Positions 9,506-18,895 are shown, numbered from the stretch's first letter. The stretch is DNA of 64,000 nucleotides from Bacteroidota bacterium (GCA_021815405.1 JAKAGV010000013.1:1-64000); one strand, 5' to 3'. Translations and numbers: made by a program. Notes: a model not told the origin generated them from the letters alone.

Positions 9506-10081
9506 TTATTTTCCTCCATAAATTATTTTTTTTATTAAACTCTTTGTCTCAGAAACTGCATTTTCAAGAACTTTATTCTCTACAAAATAATCAAATTTTT
9601 CTTTAAGTCTCAATTCCATTTGGGCACGCTCTATCCGCTTCTTAAAGTCCGCATCGTTCTCGGTATTTCTTTTCTTTAATCTTTTTTCAAGTTCATCAAA
9701 ACTTGGCGGATAAATAAATATCAAAACCGCTTCCGGGTAAATCTTCTTTAATGAAAGAGCGCCTTTAACATCAATCTCGGCAATAACCGATTTACCATTA
9801 TTTATGTTATCTTCAATAAAACTTTTATAAGTACCGTAATAATAATCGTAAAATTTTTCCCATTCTACAAATTCATTATCGGCAATTTTCTTCTTAAACT
9901 CTTCTTCTGTGATGAAGAAATAGTCAACGCCTTCTTTTTCATTCTCTCTCTTTTTTCTTGTAGTAGCCGAAACAGAAAAAATCAGTTCAGGAAAATCCTT
10001 CAAAATTTTTTTTAGAATTGTCGTCTTACCTGTTCCGCTTGGAGCAGAAACTGCAATGATTGCACCTTTTTTATTTGCCAA
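9506..10081 (-). CDS. gmk: guanylate kinase
   Basis: A 191-residue enzyme that phosphorylates GMP to GDP with ATP. The P-loop SAPSGTGKTT is at about 12-21, followed by SVSATTRKKRENEKEGVDYF, the GMP-binding segment with the conserved RxxR-like and Tyr residues, and EIDVKGALSLKK, the lid-proximal strand. Length is typical. It sits 16 nt after the YicC-type gene and 3 nt before rpoZ, so nucleotide and transcription genes share one operon. Confidence 0.97.
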   Translation of the reverse strand: MANKKGAIIAVSAPSGTGKTTILKKILKDFPELIFSVSATTRKKRENEKEGVDYFFITEEEFKKKIADNEFVEWEKFYDYYYGTYKSFIEDNINNGKSVIAEIDVKGALSLKKIYPEAVLIFIYPPSFDELEKRLKKRNTENDADFKKRIERAQMELRLKEKFDYFVENKVLENAVSETKSLIKKIIYGGK

Positions 10082-10097
10082 ACGCTAAACCGGTTTT

Positions 10098-10973
10098 TTA
10101 TTCAATATTTTGAATCTGTTCACGAATCTTTTCAATTTCTTCTTTAATGAAAACCGTGTTGTGCGTTATTAAAGTTGAAATAGTTTTGGAAGAAATAGTA
10201 TTTGTTTCGCGGTTCATCTCCTGGCAAAGAAAATTCATTTTGCGTCCCGGATCAGAATCTTTATCCAAACTGTCAATAAAGAATTTCAAATGACTTCTTA
10301 GCCGCACGCACTCTTCAGTTATATCTGCTTTATCTGCTATAATTGCAAGTTCCATTTCAAGTCTATTACTGTCAAATCTGGAATCATCAATCAGCAGTCT
10401 TACCTTCTCTTTAAGCTTTTCATAATATTCTTTTACACTTGAAGAAGATTCCTTTTCAATTTCATTAAGTTTAGCTTCAATAAGTCCTATCCGCTTTTTA
10501 AGATCCTTCGATAATTCCTTCCCCTCGTTTAATTTCATTTTCTGCAATTCATTTAAGGCAGTATCTAAAGTATTCTTAATAACATCAAACTCTTCCTCAG
10601 ATAAATCCGCTTCATTGGATTCAAAAATTTCTTTATTTGCAAGAAGATGTTCAAGCTTAATTTTCTCAGTTATCTTTGCGGTCTTCTTTAATGATTTTAT
10701 TAAAGATATATAATTTTTAAGCTTATCTTTATTCACGGTTAAAACGGTATCGCCAAAACCGCTATTCTTGATTTGAATTATAACTGATAGCTTCCCGCGG
10801 TTGATTTTATTTTTTATTATTTCGCGTAAATCGAGTTCTTTACTCATCAAAGATGACGGCAGCCTAAGGGCAATATCCAAATACCTGCTGTTAATACTTT
10901 TTACTTCTACATCAACTTTGATTTTACCGTTTTCGGCAGAACTTTTGCCATAGCCGGTCATACTGTATATCAT
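10098..10973 (-). CDS. YicC/YloC-family endoribonuclease
   Basis: A 291-residue protein with the invariant N terminus MIYSMTGYGKSS and the C-terminal block that includes EMELAIIADKADITEECVRL and the metal-site-like segment RKMNFLCQEMNRE. E. coli YicC has been reported to act as an endoribonuclease; the middle of the chain (about 110-210) is a charged coiled coil as in the family. It heads the conserved yicC-gmk-rpoZ-coaBC string. Length is standard. Substrate RNAs are unknown here. Confidence 0.92.
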   Translation of the reverse strand: MIYSMTGYGKSSAENGKIKVDVEVKSINSRYLDIALRLPSSLMSKELDLREIIKNKINRGKLSVIIQIKNSGFGDTVLTVNKDKLKNYISLIKSLKKTAKITEKIKLEHLLANKEIFESNEADLSEEEFDVIKNTLDTALNELQKMKLNEGKELSKDLKKRIGLIEAKLNEIEKESSSSVKEYYEKLKEKVRLLIDDSRFDSNRLEMELAIIADKADITEECVRLRSHLKFFIDSLDKDSDPGRKMNFLCQEMNRETNTISSKTISTLITHNTVFIKEEIEKIREQIQNIE

Positions 10974-11135
10974 AATTTGCCTTAATTAAAGATTACAAAA
11001 ATAAGTATTTAATTTTTGGCATACAATAATTAACCGTGTATAAATTCTTGGATCTTGGAGATGATTTGATCGGCAATATCCTGTTTATTCTGTTATTAAA
11101 CTACTTTTTAATAAAAACAAGTAAACAAATTGAAA

Positions 11136-13127
11136 TTAAAATGCCTCTCCAAGTCCGAAGTTAATAACAACATGCTGTATAACATGATCTTTCTTTTCCC
11201 ATAAAAATTCATGACTGTTTGGATCATAGAATTTAAAGCCAAAATCCACTCTGAATGGTGCGACAGGAGTATAATATCTTAGACCAAAGCCTACAGCAAC
11301 AGCAACAGAATTCCAGCTGAACTGGTTATAGCCCAGCCATGTGTTTCCAAAATCTGTAAAAAGAGCATAACCGACATTTTCCCAAAATCTACGACGAAAC
11401 TCCATAGAACCTTCTATAAGAAAACTCCCGCCTTCAATATTGTAATTTGTTATACCGGGTATGGTTCTAAGCCGTGGGCTAGCCGGTGGAACAAGCTGGT
11501 TGCTGCCCCATCCTCTGATAGAGGTACTTCCGCCTGCAAAAAAGGTTCTATTGATTGGCACGCCTGCAAAACTACCGTAATACACCTGTATGTTTCCGAC
11601 CTTTAATTTAAAGGCTGCAATGGAATTTTGATGCTTATCAAGAGAAAGATAATAAGAACCTCCTAATTGGAGTTTGTAAAAACCGGCGCTACTGGCATTT
11701 TTTTGAGGAAACGAATTACCTTCTTCAATATGAAAAGAAAGGTTATAACCACGGGTTGGAAAAAGTATGTTATCTGCGGTAGTAGAGGCAGCATCGGCAG
11801 CAATGTCTGAAACTAACTTGATGGCAAGACTATCGGGCAAAGTACGATAATCTTCTTTTGATTGCTCAACTGTATAAGAAGCACTTAGGTGGTTCAAGAA
11901 TGTATAAACAGGCATCTCAAAATCAAATGTAAATTTGGTACCTAAGAGAGTGTTATAATAATATGGCTGTTTATTAATTGTTGCATAAGTTTCCCACGTA
12001 GCAAATATCGGTTTCTCAAAAACATAAGGTTGATCAAGAATAATTCTAGAATCAACATAACCATTAAGTGTTGTATCATAAATCGAAAATCCTTTTACAA
12101 GATTTCCAAAGTCTACTTTATAAATATCTTGAACACCGAATGAGGTACTAATTGTTAACTTTCTAGCATCTCCAAAAAAATTCTTTCTGATATAAGATAC
12201 TCCAAGACCGGCATTGAAAGCATTATGCTGGTTGTTAAGAATTATTTCAGGGTCCATTTCATTCAGCAATCCGATATTTGCACTCATCTCAATGGGAACC
12301 AAGCTATCGGTTGTGTCGCTTTCCTTTGGCAAGAGCATTACGGAATTAAATAACCCGGTCTGATATAACCTTAACTGGCTTTGCCTCAACTCATCAAGAT
12401 TATATAATTGCCCACTTTCAATTCCGGAAATATCACGCAGTAAACCATCTTTTACAAAATCAGAACCGGCACCGGTTTTGTTAACCAAAACAGTATCTAT
12501 TCTATACAAATTGCCAAGTGAAAAATAAATATTAACATTAGCTTTATATTTAATCGTATCTTTAAGAACGACGGTGCTATCTAATTTCACATACATGTAG
12601 CCGTTGTTCAGCATATAGTTAATAAATTTTGTTGTATTATTCTGAACAACTTCTTGCGAAAATCTTTGGTTGGTATCAAGTGCAATATCATTGTAAACGT
12701 TATTGTAAAGATATTTGGGTAGTTTATCTATTCCATAAATATTTAACTTGCCGAAATTGGAGGGACGGTTTTCATCAATAATATAATAAAGACCGACTTT
12801 TTTATCGGTAGTATCAACCGTGTATTTATATCCAAACTTGGCATCAAAGAAGCCGTTGGAGTTATAGTATTCTTTTAAAGCAGTTAAATCAATTTGGATA
12901 TTAGTTGAATCGAAGTAAACCGGTTCTTTACCTAAACTAGAAAATGAATGAAGAAATTTCCAGAACCACCATGGAGTTGGACGTGAGTAGATTAAATCTG
13001 CTAAAGTTGAAGATGAGAAATAACGATTGCCAACAAAATTGATAGAACTAAGTTCATATCTTGCCCCAGTCTGGGCAAATAGTTTTAAGCTAACTATAAA
13101 AAATAGAATGAGTACTTTCAGCTTCAC
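11136..13127 (-). CDS. BamA/TamA-like outer membrane protein with POTRA domains
   Basis: A 663-residue Omp85-superfamily protein. Residues 1-18 are a signal peptide (ends LFAQ). About 20-270 contains three POTRA-like units (for example LSSINFVGNRYFSSSTLADL and FGKLNIYGIDKLPKYLYNNV), shorter than the five of E. coli BamA. The rest is a 16-strand-type barrel. The surfactant-antigen signature is present: FAGGSTSIRGWGSN, close to the VRGF/Y-like motif in loop 6, and the last residues (VVINFGLGEAF) end in the usual aromatic. It may insert outer-membrane proteins (BamA) or do a TamA-like job; the lower POTRA count leaves this open. The lipoprotein and L,D-transpeptidase-like genes are just upstream. 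Confidence 0.85.
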   Translation of the reverse strand: MKLKVLILFFIVSLKLFAQTGARYELSSINFVGNRYFSSSTLADLIYSRPTPWWFWKFLHSFSSLGKEPVYFDSTNIQIDLTALKEYYNSNGFFDAKFGYKYTVDTTDKKVGLYYIIDENRPSNFGKLNIYGIDKLPKYLYNNVYNDIALDTNQRFSQEVVQNNTTKFINYMLNNGYMYVKLDSTVVLKDTIKYKANVNIYFSLGNLYRIDTVLVNKTGAGSDFVKDGLLRDISGIESGQLYNLDELRQSQLRLYQTGLFNSVMLLPKESDTTDSLVPIEMSANIGLLNEMDPEIILNNQHNAFNAGLGVSYIRKNFFGDARKLTISTSFGVQDIYKVDFGNLVKGFSIYDTTLNGYVDSRIILDQPYVFEKPIFATWETYATINKQPYYYNTLLGTKFTFDFEMPVYTFLNHLSASYTVEQSKEDYRTLPDSLAIKLVSDIAADAASTTADNILFPTRGYNLSFHIEEGNSFPQKNASSAGFYKLQLGGSYYLSLDKHQNSIAAFKLKVGNIQVYYGSFAGVPINRTFFAGGSTSIRGWGSNQLVPPASPRLRTIPGITNYNIEGGSFLIEGSMEFRRRFWENVGYALFTDFGNTWLGYNQFSWNSVAVAVGFGLRYYTPVAPFRVDFGFKFYDPNSHEFLWEKKDHVIQHVVINFGLGEAF

Positions 13128-13177
13128 GAATTTTAATTAATATTTTTCAACTAATCTTTTTAAGATCAAAGTCTTAG

Positions 13178-13798
13178 TTAATATTTCAAAACCACATCAT
13201 TCGAAACTACCTTGAGCGACGGATAATCCCGTTTAAAGATACTAATTAAGAAACCTTTAACCTGCGGGATATCAATATTATTCGATAGGTAGAGAGAAAT
13301 AGGTTTGTTCGGCTCAGTAACTAAATGAGCATAATATGTTTCTTTCTTATTGAAATTAACCAGATAAGAATATACTTCACCACCGCCGCTTCCTAAAAAA
13401 TAATCTTGTGAATTGTAATAAATTAATTCATGATCGAAAAACGGGAATTTAATTTTTTGTACCAGACATTGCTTAAATGAACCGTTAAGTAGCGGCGTTT
13501 GATATACAACTTTAAGTTGGTCGCCGATCATCTTTAAAAAATAAAATTTGATTCCCCACTCCTTAGGAGACTGTGTCTCGATTCCGGCTACAATTTCAAT
13601 CACTGTGTCCATGTCAAATCTGCCTTTGTACGCAAAACTGACAGCGGGACCAAGTATTTCTTTTGCCTTTTGTAAAACGATCGATGGATTTTCATAATCT
13701 ATAGCTTGATCATTTTCCTGGTTAGATTTTTTTCCCGAACAAGAAAAAAATATAACCGAAAAGGCTAGGGCTAAAAAGATTGAATATTTATTTAACAA
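13178..13798 (-). CDS. putative lipoprotein, unknown function
   Basis: A 206-residue protein with a lipoprotein signal: a hydrophobic run of about 15 residues ends in FFSCSGKK, giving lipid-modified Cys20. The mature part shows a FDMDTVIEIVAGIETQSPKEWG segment and alternating strands reminiscent of VCBS/WD-like or FG-GAP-like quantity-reporting domains, but I cannot assign a family. It overlaps the L,D-transpeptidase-like gene upstream by 11 nt and lies 50 nt before the BamA-like gene, so the three probably form one envelope operon. Confidence 0.7.
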   Translation of the reverse strand: MLNKYSIFLALAFSVIFFSCSGKKSNQENDQAIDYENPSIVLQKAKEILGPAVSFAYKGRFDMDTVIEIVAGIETQSPKEWGIKFYFLKMIGDQLKVVYQTPLLNGSFKQCLVQKIKFPFFDHELIYYNSQDYFLGSGGGEVYSYLVNFNKKETYYAHLVTEPNKPISLYLSNNIDIPQVKGFLISIFKRDYPSLKVVSNDVVLKY

Positions 13799-14483
13799 CG
13801 ACTACAGTTCCTTTCTTTACTACTGAGTATAACTCATCCATATCCTCGTTGCTGATTGCTATTGAGCCATCAGTCCAATTATAATTAAATGGCAGATATC
13901 TGAAAATAAAATTCAACCTGCCAATTCCTTGAATTCCGATATCGCCGCCTAGAACAGTATTTGAGGGCGGACAGTTACCTAAATCAATTTCATACTTTAT
14001 ACTATCATATTGAGTTTGAGTAATTATTCCTTTACGTAACGCATTTGCCGCATCATTCAAATTAGGATAATTCAACTTAAAGAATTTATAGTATTTATTA
14101 ACTGTATCAATCTCACAAATTTTATAATTGCCTACCGGAGTTGATAAGTCCCCGGCTTTGGATTTAGGTGTATTAACATTACGCCCAAAGTTAGCTCTAT
14201 ATGATTTTATTAAAACAGAATCCTCATACAAATCCAGAGTGTATGACTGCCGATCAATTACTATGTATGGTTTTTTTAATTTCGAAAATCCTTTTTCAGC
14301 CATTGCTTCGTTTAAAGGAATTTCTCTAATGTTTAAGATGATACCGTAAACAATACAACCAGAAATAAATAATATTATTCCTCCGCTGAAAAATACAATG
14401 TTTCTTAACAAACTCTTATTCAGATAGGAGGAAAAACGTGAGTCCTCCGGTACAGATGTATTGGAATCCTTATTATTCATCAA
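13788..14483 (-). CDS. L,D-transpeptidase (YkuD-fold) homologue lacking the catalytic Cys and His
   Basis: A 231-residue membrane-anchored protein: one TM segment at about 31-52, then a periplasmic YkuD-like domain. The beginning of the domain is typical (PYIVIDRQSYTLDLYEDSVL, then TPVGNYKI). Active L,D-transpeptidases have IGIHG and a SxGCI motif; here the matching positions read IGIQGIG and TDGSIAISNEDM, so the His is Gln and the catalytic Cys is Ser (codon TCA). The reading frame is otherwise intact with the closing GTVVVV strand. It is therefore likely a pseudoenzyme binding peptidoglycan or partners, or uses Ser chemistry. It overlaps the lipoprotein gene by 11 nt. Confidence 0.82.
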   Translation of the reverse strand: MMNNKDSNTSVPEDSRFSSYLNKSLLRNIVFFSGGIILFISGCIVYGIILNIREIPLNEAMAEKGFSKLKKPYIVIDRQSYTLDLYEDSVLIKSYRANFGRNVNTPKSKAGDLSTPVGNYKICEIDTVNKYYKFFKLNYPNLNDAANALRKGIITQTQYDSIKYEIDLGNCPPSNTVLGGDIGIQGIGRLNFIFRYLPFNYNWTDGSIAISNEDMDELYSVVKKGTVVVVK

Positions 14484-14588
14484 TTATAATTTCATAACAA
14501 AAAGAACCAGCTCTGATTTATCCTTTTAAAATTTAAGAAAAAAAATTATAAAATTTAAATAAAAACTTCTACTTGATAAAAATAAAAA

Positions 14589-14616
14589 AGCCCAATTCCG
14601 CCTTAGAAATTGGGCT
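14589..14616 (-). terminator. intrinsic terminator after frr
   Basis: The arms AGCCCAATT (14589-14597) and AATTGGGCT (14608-14616) form a 9-bp GC-containing stem with a 10-nt loop. On the minus strand it is followed by TTTTTTATTTTTAT. It sits 25 nt past the frr stop and separates pyrH-frr from the envelope operon downstream. Confidence 0.9.
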
Positions 14617-14640
14617 TAAAAACGAGATCATCAATTCCTG

Positions 14641-15195
14641 CTACACTTCCATTATTTCTTTTTCTTTATGTTTCAGAAGATCATCAATCTTGTGGATATG
14701 TTCATCGGTTAATTTTTGAATCCTGTCTTCTGCTTCTTTTAATTGATCTTCCGAAATTTTTTTATTCTTTTCTTCTCTCTTTAAATGTTCGTTTGCATCT
14801 CTTCTGATATTCCGAATAGCAATTTTATTATCTTCACCAAATTTTTTTACGAGTTTAACAAGATCTCTCCTTCGCTCTTCATTTAATGGAGGGACCGGAA
14901 TTTTCAAATTGGTTCCGTCACTAACCGGATTGAAACCAATATTAGCTTCAAGTATTGCCTTTTCAACCGAAGATAGTACCGATTTATCCCATGGAGTTAT
15001 CGAAAGAGTATGCGCATCCATTACAGTAATATTTGCAACTTGATTTATTGGCATACTGCTTCCGTAATAGTCAACTTTTATTCCGTCAAGCAGGGCGGTT
15101 GTAGCTTTGCCGCTTCTTATCTTTGCAAGTTCACCTCGCAATGCTTCAAGTGATTTATCCATCCGCGATCTTGCGTCTTTTAACGTGTCTTCCAT
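14641..15195 (-). CDS. frr: ribosome recycling factor
   Basis: A 184-residue protein that, with EF-G, splits post-termination ribosomes. It shows the family pattern throughout: RMDKSLEALRGELAKIRSGKA near the N terminus, the hinge and globular domain (SMPINQVANITVMDAHTL, ITPWDKS), and the final helical arm with RRDLVKLVKKFGEDNKIAIRN. Length is usual. It lies 50 nt after pyrH, and a strong terminator follows. The pyrH-frr order is conserved in most bacteria. Confidence 0.98.
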   Translation of the reverse strand: MEDTLKDARSRMDKSLEALRGELAKIRSGKATTALLDGIKVDYYGSSMPINQVANITVMDAHTLSITPWDKSVLSSVEKAILEANIGFNPVSDGTNLKIPVPPLNEERRRDLVKLVKKFGEDNKIAIRNIRRDANEHLKREEKNKKISEDQLKEAEDRIQKLTDEHIHKIDDLLKHKEKEIMEV

Positions 15196-15245
15196 AAATT
15201 CCTCGCTTTTTGTTAATAAATTTTTAACGAGAATCTTCTAAAATA

Positions 15246-15968
15246 TTAATTAGTGTCTTTTATAACTGTTCCGACGTTTTCACCGGAAACAAGTTTCAAT
15301 AAGTTATCAGGTACATCCATGTTGAACACAACCATCGGTAAATTATTTTCCCTGCACAAACTTACTGCTGTTAAATCCATTACTCTGAGATTTTTTTTGA
15401 GTATATCAAGATACGAGATATTTTCAAATTTAAAAGCACCAGGATTTTTTTCAGGATCTGAATCAAAAACACCGTCTACTCTTGTTCCTTTTATAATAGC
15501 ATCAGCTTCAATCTCAACAGCCCTTAACGATGCAGCGGTATCTGTGCTGAAATAAGGATGACCGGTACCAGCGCCAAAAATAACAACTCTACCTTTTTCA
15601 AGATGACGGATTGCCCGCCGTCTAATATAAGGTTCTGCAATTTCTTCCATGTGGATTGCGCTCATCAATCTTGAATAAATTCCTTTATGCTCAATTGCAT
15701 TTTGAAGAGCAAGTGAATTAATCATAGTTGCCAGCATCCCCATCTGGTCGCCGGTTACTCTGTCTATACCCTGATCTCCAGCGCTTAATCCGCGGTAAAT
15801 GTTTCCACCGCCAATTACAATTCCAAGCTGTACACCAATGTCATGAACCTTTTTTATTTCAGTAGAAAAGAAATCCAGCACGTTATGGTCAATACCGAAA
15901 CCCTTTTTACCCATCAAGGATTCGCCGCTTAATTTTAATAAGACTCTTTTATATTTCAATTTACTCAT
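15246..15968 (-). CDS. pyrH: UMP kinase
   Basis: A 240-residue amino-acid-kinase-fold enzyme that phosphorylates UMP to UDP in pyrimidine nucleotide synthesis. Seen: [14 protein letters not shown] at the N terminus, [12 protein letters not shown], the [11 protein letters not shown] segment, and [19 protein letters not shown], all diagnostic for bacterial PyrH. Length is typical. It is the start of the pyrH-frr unit. Upstream lies an imperfect 10-bp inverted repeat (15997-16006/16013-16022) between it and the tsf terminator. Confidence 0.98.
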   Translation of the reverse strand: MSKLKYKRVLLKLSGESLMGKKGFGIDHNVLDFFSTEIKKVHDIGVQLGIVIGGGNIYRGLSAGDQGIDRVTGDQMGMLATMINSLALQNAIEHKGIYSRLMSAIHMEEIAEPYIRRRAIRHLEKGRVVIFGAGTGHPYFSTDTAASLRAVEIEADAIIKGTRVDGVFDSDPEKNPGAFKFENISYLDILKKNLRVMDLTAVSLCRENNLPMVVFNMDVPDNLLKLVSGENVGTVIKDTN

Positions 15969-15996
15969 TCTATTTTAAAAAGAATTTTTGCACACA

Positions 15997-16022
15997 TTGA
16001 CACTTTTTTCCTAAAGTGACAA
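15997..16022 (-). promoter_or_regulatory. inverted repeat in the pyrH upstream region
   Basis: TTGACACTTT (15997-16006) and AAAGTGACAA (16013-16022) form a 10-bp stem with one A-A mismatch and a 6-nt loop, 29 nt upstream of the pyrH start. It may be an operator or a leader hairpin; on the minus strand TTGTCA at its edge could also be a -35 element. No T-run follows, so a terminator is unlikely. Confidence 0.3.
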
Positions 16023-16053
16023 AAATTTTTATAATTCACCAAATAATATAAAA

Positions 16054-16080
16054 AAAGGTCTTAAAATTATTAAGACCTTT
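16054..16080 (-). terminator. intrinsic terminator after tsf
   Basis: An 11-bp perfect stem, AAAGGTCTTAA (16054-16064) with TTAAGACCTTT (16070-16080), loop of 5 nt. On the minus strand it is followed by a run of T (TTTTATATTATT). It lies about 10 nt past the tsf stop and ends the rpsB-tsf unit. Confidence 0.88.
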
Positions 16081-16090
16081 TAAAGAAAAA

Positions 16091-16948
16091 TTATTTTTTC
16101 TCGTCGCCGAGATGGAACCGCCGGAAAAGAGCAATTTTGATTTGTGTACCCTGTTTGGAGTTAAACTCCTTAATTAAATCTCCAACGGTTTTGGTATTAT
16201 CCTTAATGAAAGCCTGCTCTACCAAACAATTTTCCTGGTAGAATCTATTAAGTCTGCCTTGAGCAATCTTTTCCAGAATCTGTTCGGGCTTTCCTTCTTT
16301 ACGTGCAAGCTCTTTATAGATATCCATTTCTTTATCGATAATATCTTTTGAAACTTCTTCCCGGTAAACACAAATCGGTTTCATTGCTGCAACCTGCATT
16401 GCAATATCCTTACCGATTTCCGCAAATTCATTCTTGCTTTTATCAAAATTATCAAATTTAATAAGTACCCCAAGCTTGGAGCCGAGATGTATATAATCTA
16501 CCAGCAATCCATTCGGAGCTGTTTCTATTGCGAATCTGGATATTTGAATTTTCTCGCCAATCTTTCCGATTACATCCGTAAGCTTGCCTTGAAGATCCGG
16601 ATTCTTCTCCAGCAAATCATTTACGTTTGCCGGCTTGGTCGAGTAAACAGTCTCTAAAACTTCGTCAGCAAAATTAATGAAGTCATCGCTTCTTGCGACA
16701 AAGTCTGTTTCGCAATTTACTTCAACAATAACGCCTGTTTGCTTGTCTTCAGAAATCTTTGTGCGCACCAATCCTTCGTTAGCCGTTTTTTCAGCTCTTT
16801 TAGAAGCGACAGCAGCACCTTTCTTTCTTAATAATTCAATAGCCTTTTCAAAATCTCCGTCAGCCTCGGTAAGTGCTTTTTTGCAATCCATCATACCGGC
16901 ACCGGTTTTCTGTCTTAATTCATTTACTTGAGCAGCAGTTATAGCCAT
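16091..16948 (-). CDS. tsf: translation elongation factor Ts
   Basis: A 285-residue guanine nucleotide exchange factor for EF-Tu. The N-terminal UBA-like domain carries VNELRQKTGAGMMDCKKAL and the core has VEVNCETDFVARSDDF, the EF-Tu contact segment. The C-terminal part (KIALFRRFHLGDEKK) is as expected. It follows rpsB after 22 nt in the conserved rpsB-tsf order, and ends at a strong terminator. Confidence 0.98.
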   Translation of the reverse strand: MAITAAQVNELRQKTGAGMMDCKKALTEADGDFEKAIELLRKKGAAVASKRAEKTANEGLVRTKISEDKQTGVIVEVNCETDFVARSDDFINFADEVLETVYSTKPANVNDLLEKNPDLQGKLTDVIGKIGEKIQISRFAIETAPNGLLVDYIHLGSKLGVLIKFDNFDKSKNEFAEIGKDIAMQVAAMKPICVYREEVSKDIIDKEMDIYKELARKEGKPEQILEKIAQGRLNRFYQENCLVEQAFIKDNTKTVGDLIKEFNSKQGTQIKIALFRRFHLGDEKK

Positions 16949-16970
16949 AAATCATTCTTCCTCTTTGAAA

Positions 16971-17813
16971 TCATTCAATAGGAGCATTCTCTCCTTTGAC
17001 TTTTTTCTCTTTCTTCTCTTCAGATTTTTTTGAAACAGTTTCTTTATTTTCTTCTGCTGATTTTTCTTCAGCTTCTTTTTCTTTTCGCTGTCTTTCATTT
17101 TCGGCAGCTTCCTGAGCTTTTAACTCTTTGCCTTTCGCTTCGCCTTCAATTATTGCATCCGCCATGCATTTAACAATTATTTCAATTGTCTTTACCGCAT
17201 CATCATTCGCCGGAATTATGTAATTAATCGGGTCAGGATCGCAGTTTGTATCTACAATAGCAAACACAGGAATATTTAATCTTTTGGCTTCCTTTACTGC
17301 TATTGCTTCCTTCTTGATATCCACAACGAACATTGCGCCTGGCAAGCGGGACATAGTTTCTACACCTTCAAGAACTTTTTTTAACTTATCCTTTTCTCTT
17401 GATAAGAATAATCTCTCTTTCTTTGTAATCTTATCAAAAGTTCCATCGGTTTCCTGTTTTTCAATGTTGTTAAGTCTCTTGATACTTTTTCTAATTGTAG
17501 AAAAATTAGTAAGCATTCCGCCGAGCCATCTTTCGCTAACCCAATTGGTGTCGCATCTTCTAGCTTCAGCTTCGATTATACTCTTAGCTTGTTTTTTTGT
17601 TCCAACGAACAAAACCTTTTTACCTTCAGCTACCATCTTTGATAAATTATCAGCAGCTTCGGCAATCATGCCTTGAGTTTTCTTTAAATCAATTATATGA
17701 ATCCCATTTTTTTCCATGAAGATGTAAGGCTTCATTTTGGGATTCCAGCGGCGAGTTAAGTGTCCGAAATGGGCACCGCCTTCAACGAGTTGAGCTATAT
17801 CTATTTTATTCAT
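16971..17813 (-). CDS. rpsB: 30S ribosomal protein uS2
   Basis: A 280-residue S2 protein. The body (1-225) is standard: [57 protein letters not shown] and [10 protein letters not shown] are all present. The last ~50 residues are a low-complexity Lys/Glu tail, longer than in E. coli but common in S2 of several phyla. It begins the rpsB-tsf unit after an intergenic stretch of 173 nt that holds the rpsI terminator and a palindromic repeat. Confidence 0.98.
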   Translation of the reverse strand: MNKIDIAQLVEGGAHFGHLTRRWNPKMKPYIFMEKNGIHIIDLKKTQGMIAEAADNLSKMVAEGKKVLFVGTKKQAKSIIEAEARRCDTNWVSERWLGGMLTNFSTIRKSIKRLNNIEKQETDGTFDKITKKERLFLSREKDKLKKVLEGVETMSRLPGAMFVVDIKKEAIAVKEAKRLNIPVFAIVDTNCDPDPINYIIPANDDAVKTIEIIVKCMADAIIEGEAKGKELKAQEAAENERQRKEKEAEEKSAEENKETVSKKSEEKKEKKVKGENAPIE

Positions 17814-17831
17814 TTTTACTCCTGTTTTTCT

Positions 17832-17893
17832 ACCGATTTTATCGGGTTCTTCTACTTTCCTCAGCTTTACCTTTCATCCCGATTAAATCGGGA
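17832..17893. repeat. pair of CCCGAT-type palindromes between rpsI and rpsB
   Basis: Two near-palindromic segments, CCGATTTTATCGGG (about 17833-17846) and CCCGATTAAATCGGG (about 17878-17892), lie ~45 bp apart just upstream of rpsB. Each can fold on itself and the two can pair with each other. The same CCCGAT core appears elsewhere in the window (for example near 21549). They look like a small dispersed repeat; a regulatory role for S2 is possible but unsupported. Confidence 0.4.
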
Positions 17894-17941
17894 CACAGGA
17901 GGTAAATCAGAAAGTATGATTTGTTTATGATTAAGTGAAAA

Positions 17942-17977
17942 ATTAAGTTCAAAAAAAATATTATCCTTGAACTTAAT
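17942..17977 (-). terminator. intrinsic terminator after rpsI
   Basis: ATTAAGTTCAA (17942-17952) pairs with TTGAACTTAAT (17967-17977), an 11-bp stem with a 14-nt loop. On the minus strand it is followed by TTTTTCAC. It lies 9 nt past the rpsI stop. The stem is AT-rich, so termination may be partial and allow some read-through to rpsB. Confidence 0.65.
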
Positions 17978-17986
17978 CTTAGTAAT

Positions 17987-18373
17987 TTATCTCTTAGAAA
18001 ATTGAAATCTTTTTCTTGCTTTCGGCTGTCCGTATTTTTTACGTTCAACCATTCTGGGATCGCGAGTAAGATAACCTTCTGCTTTTAATGCTGGTCGATA
18101 ATCAGGGTTAAGATTAATTAGCGCTCTTGCAATTCCTAAACGAATAGCTTGAGCCTGACCGGTTGTACCGCCGCCGTTTACTTTAATCGCTACATCAAAT
18201 TGCCCTAATGTCTCAGTAGCTTTAAATGGATTTAAAATATCCTCTCTGCTTAAAAGTTCAGGAAAAGCATGTTCGAATTCTTTTCCGTTTACAGTTATCT
18301 TACCATTACCGCTTCTTAAAATTACTCTTGCTACGGAAGTTTTTCTTCTTCCCACATGGATTTGATCAGCCAT
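17987..18373 (-). CDS. rpsI: 30S ribosomal protein uS9
   Basis: A 128-residue S9. Recognised by [20 protein letters not shown] at the start, [20 protein letters not shown] in the middle and the basic C terminus [16 protein letters not shown], whose end reaches the ribosomal P site. The start ATG shares one base with the TAA stop of rplM (TAATG), so the two are translationally coupled, in the universal rplM-rpsI order. Confidence 0.98.
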   Translation of the reverse strand: MADQIHVGRRKTSVARVILRSGNGKITVNGKEFEHAFPELLSREDILNPFKATETLGQFDVAIKVNGGGTTGQAQAIRLGIARALINLNPDYRPALKAEGYLTRDPRMVERKKYGQPKARKRFQFSKR

Positions 18374-18822
18374 TATTTCTCCGTTAAACTAATTGGTTCC
18401 GGCTTCTGTGCAGCATGCGGATGAGCATTGCCAGCATAAACTTTTAATTTCTTAATTAATTTTTTGCCTAATCTGTTTTTCGGCAGCATACCTTGAACAG
18501 CACTTTCAATTATAAATTCCGGCTTCTTAGCCATCAACTCTTCAAAGCTTCTGGTCTTTAATCCACCCGGATAACCGGAATAATGGATATATTTTTTCAA
18601 AAACTCTCTTTTGCCGGTTACTTTTACTTGTTCAGCATTTATAACTACAACAAAATCACCTGTATCGGCATTAGGAGTAAAAACGGGTTTGTCCTTTCCG
18701 CGAATTATTCTTGCAACCTTTGTAGCAAGTCTGCCCAACACCTGATCTTTTGCATCAACAACATACCAGCGTCTATCGGCTTCTTCTGTAGATATAAATT
18801 TAGTCATTTGGACTTTTTTCAT
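18373..18822 (-). CDS. rplM: 50S ribosomal protein uL13
   Basis: A 149-residue L13. The chain has [21 protein letters not shown], the [17 protein letters not shown] block and [13 protein letters not shown], all diagnostic. An in-frame ATG exists farther upstream at 18864, but I prefer the ATG at 18822. GGAG lies 8 nt before it, and the predicted transcription start (near 18860) is downstream of the longer start. This also gives normal length. It heads the rplM-rpsI operon. Confidence 0.95.
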   Translation of the reverse strand: MKKVQMTKFISTEEADRRWYVVDAKDQVLGRLATKVARIIRGKDKPVFTPNADTGDFVVVINAEQVKVTGKREFLKKYIHYSGYPGGLKTRSFEELMAKKPEFIIESAVQGMLPKNRLGKKLIKKLKVYAGNAHPHAAQKPEPISLTEK

Positions 18823-18866
18823 TAAAGCGTCTCCAAAATCAAATATTCTTTTTAATAAAGGCAATA

Positions 18867-18895
18867 AAATTAAGTTATATAGAAAAGAAAGTCAA
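18867..18895 (-). promoter_or_regulatory. promoter of the rplM-rpsI operon
   Basis: On the minus strand TTGACT (18895-18890) is separated by 17 bases from TAATTT (18872-18867). The predicted start near 18860 leaves a leader of about 40 nt that contains the GGAG ribosome binding site of rplM. No L13-binding structure is obvious. Confidence 0.65.

Noticed and set aside
18823-18864. Longer start of rplM at 18864
   Set aside because: It lies at or upstream of the predicted transcription start, lacks an SD site and adds 14 residues not seen in L13.
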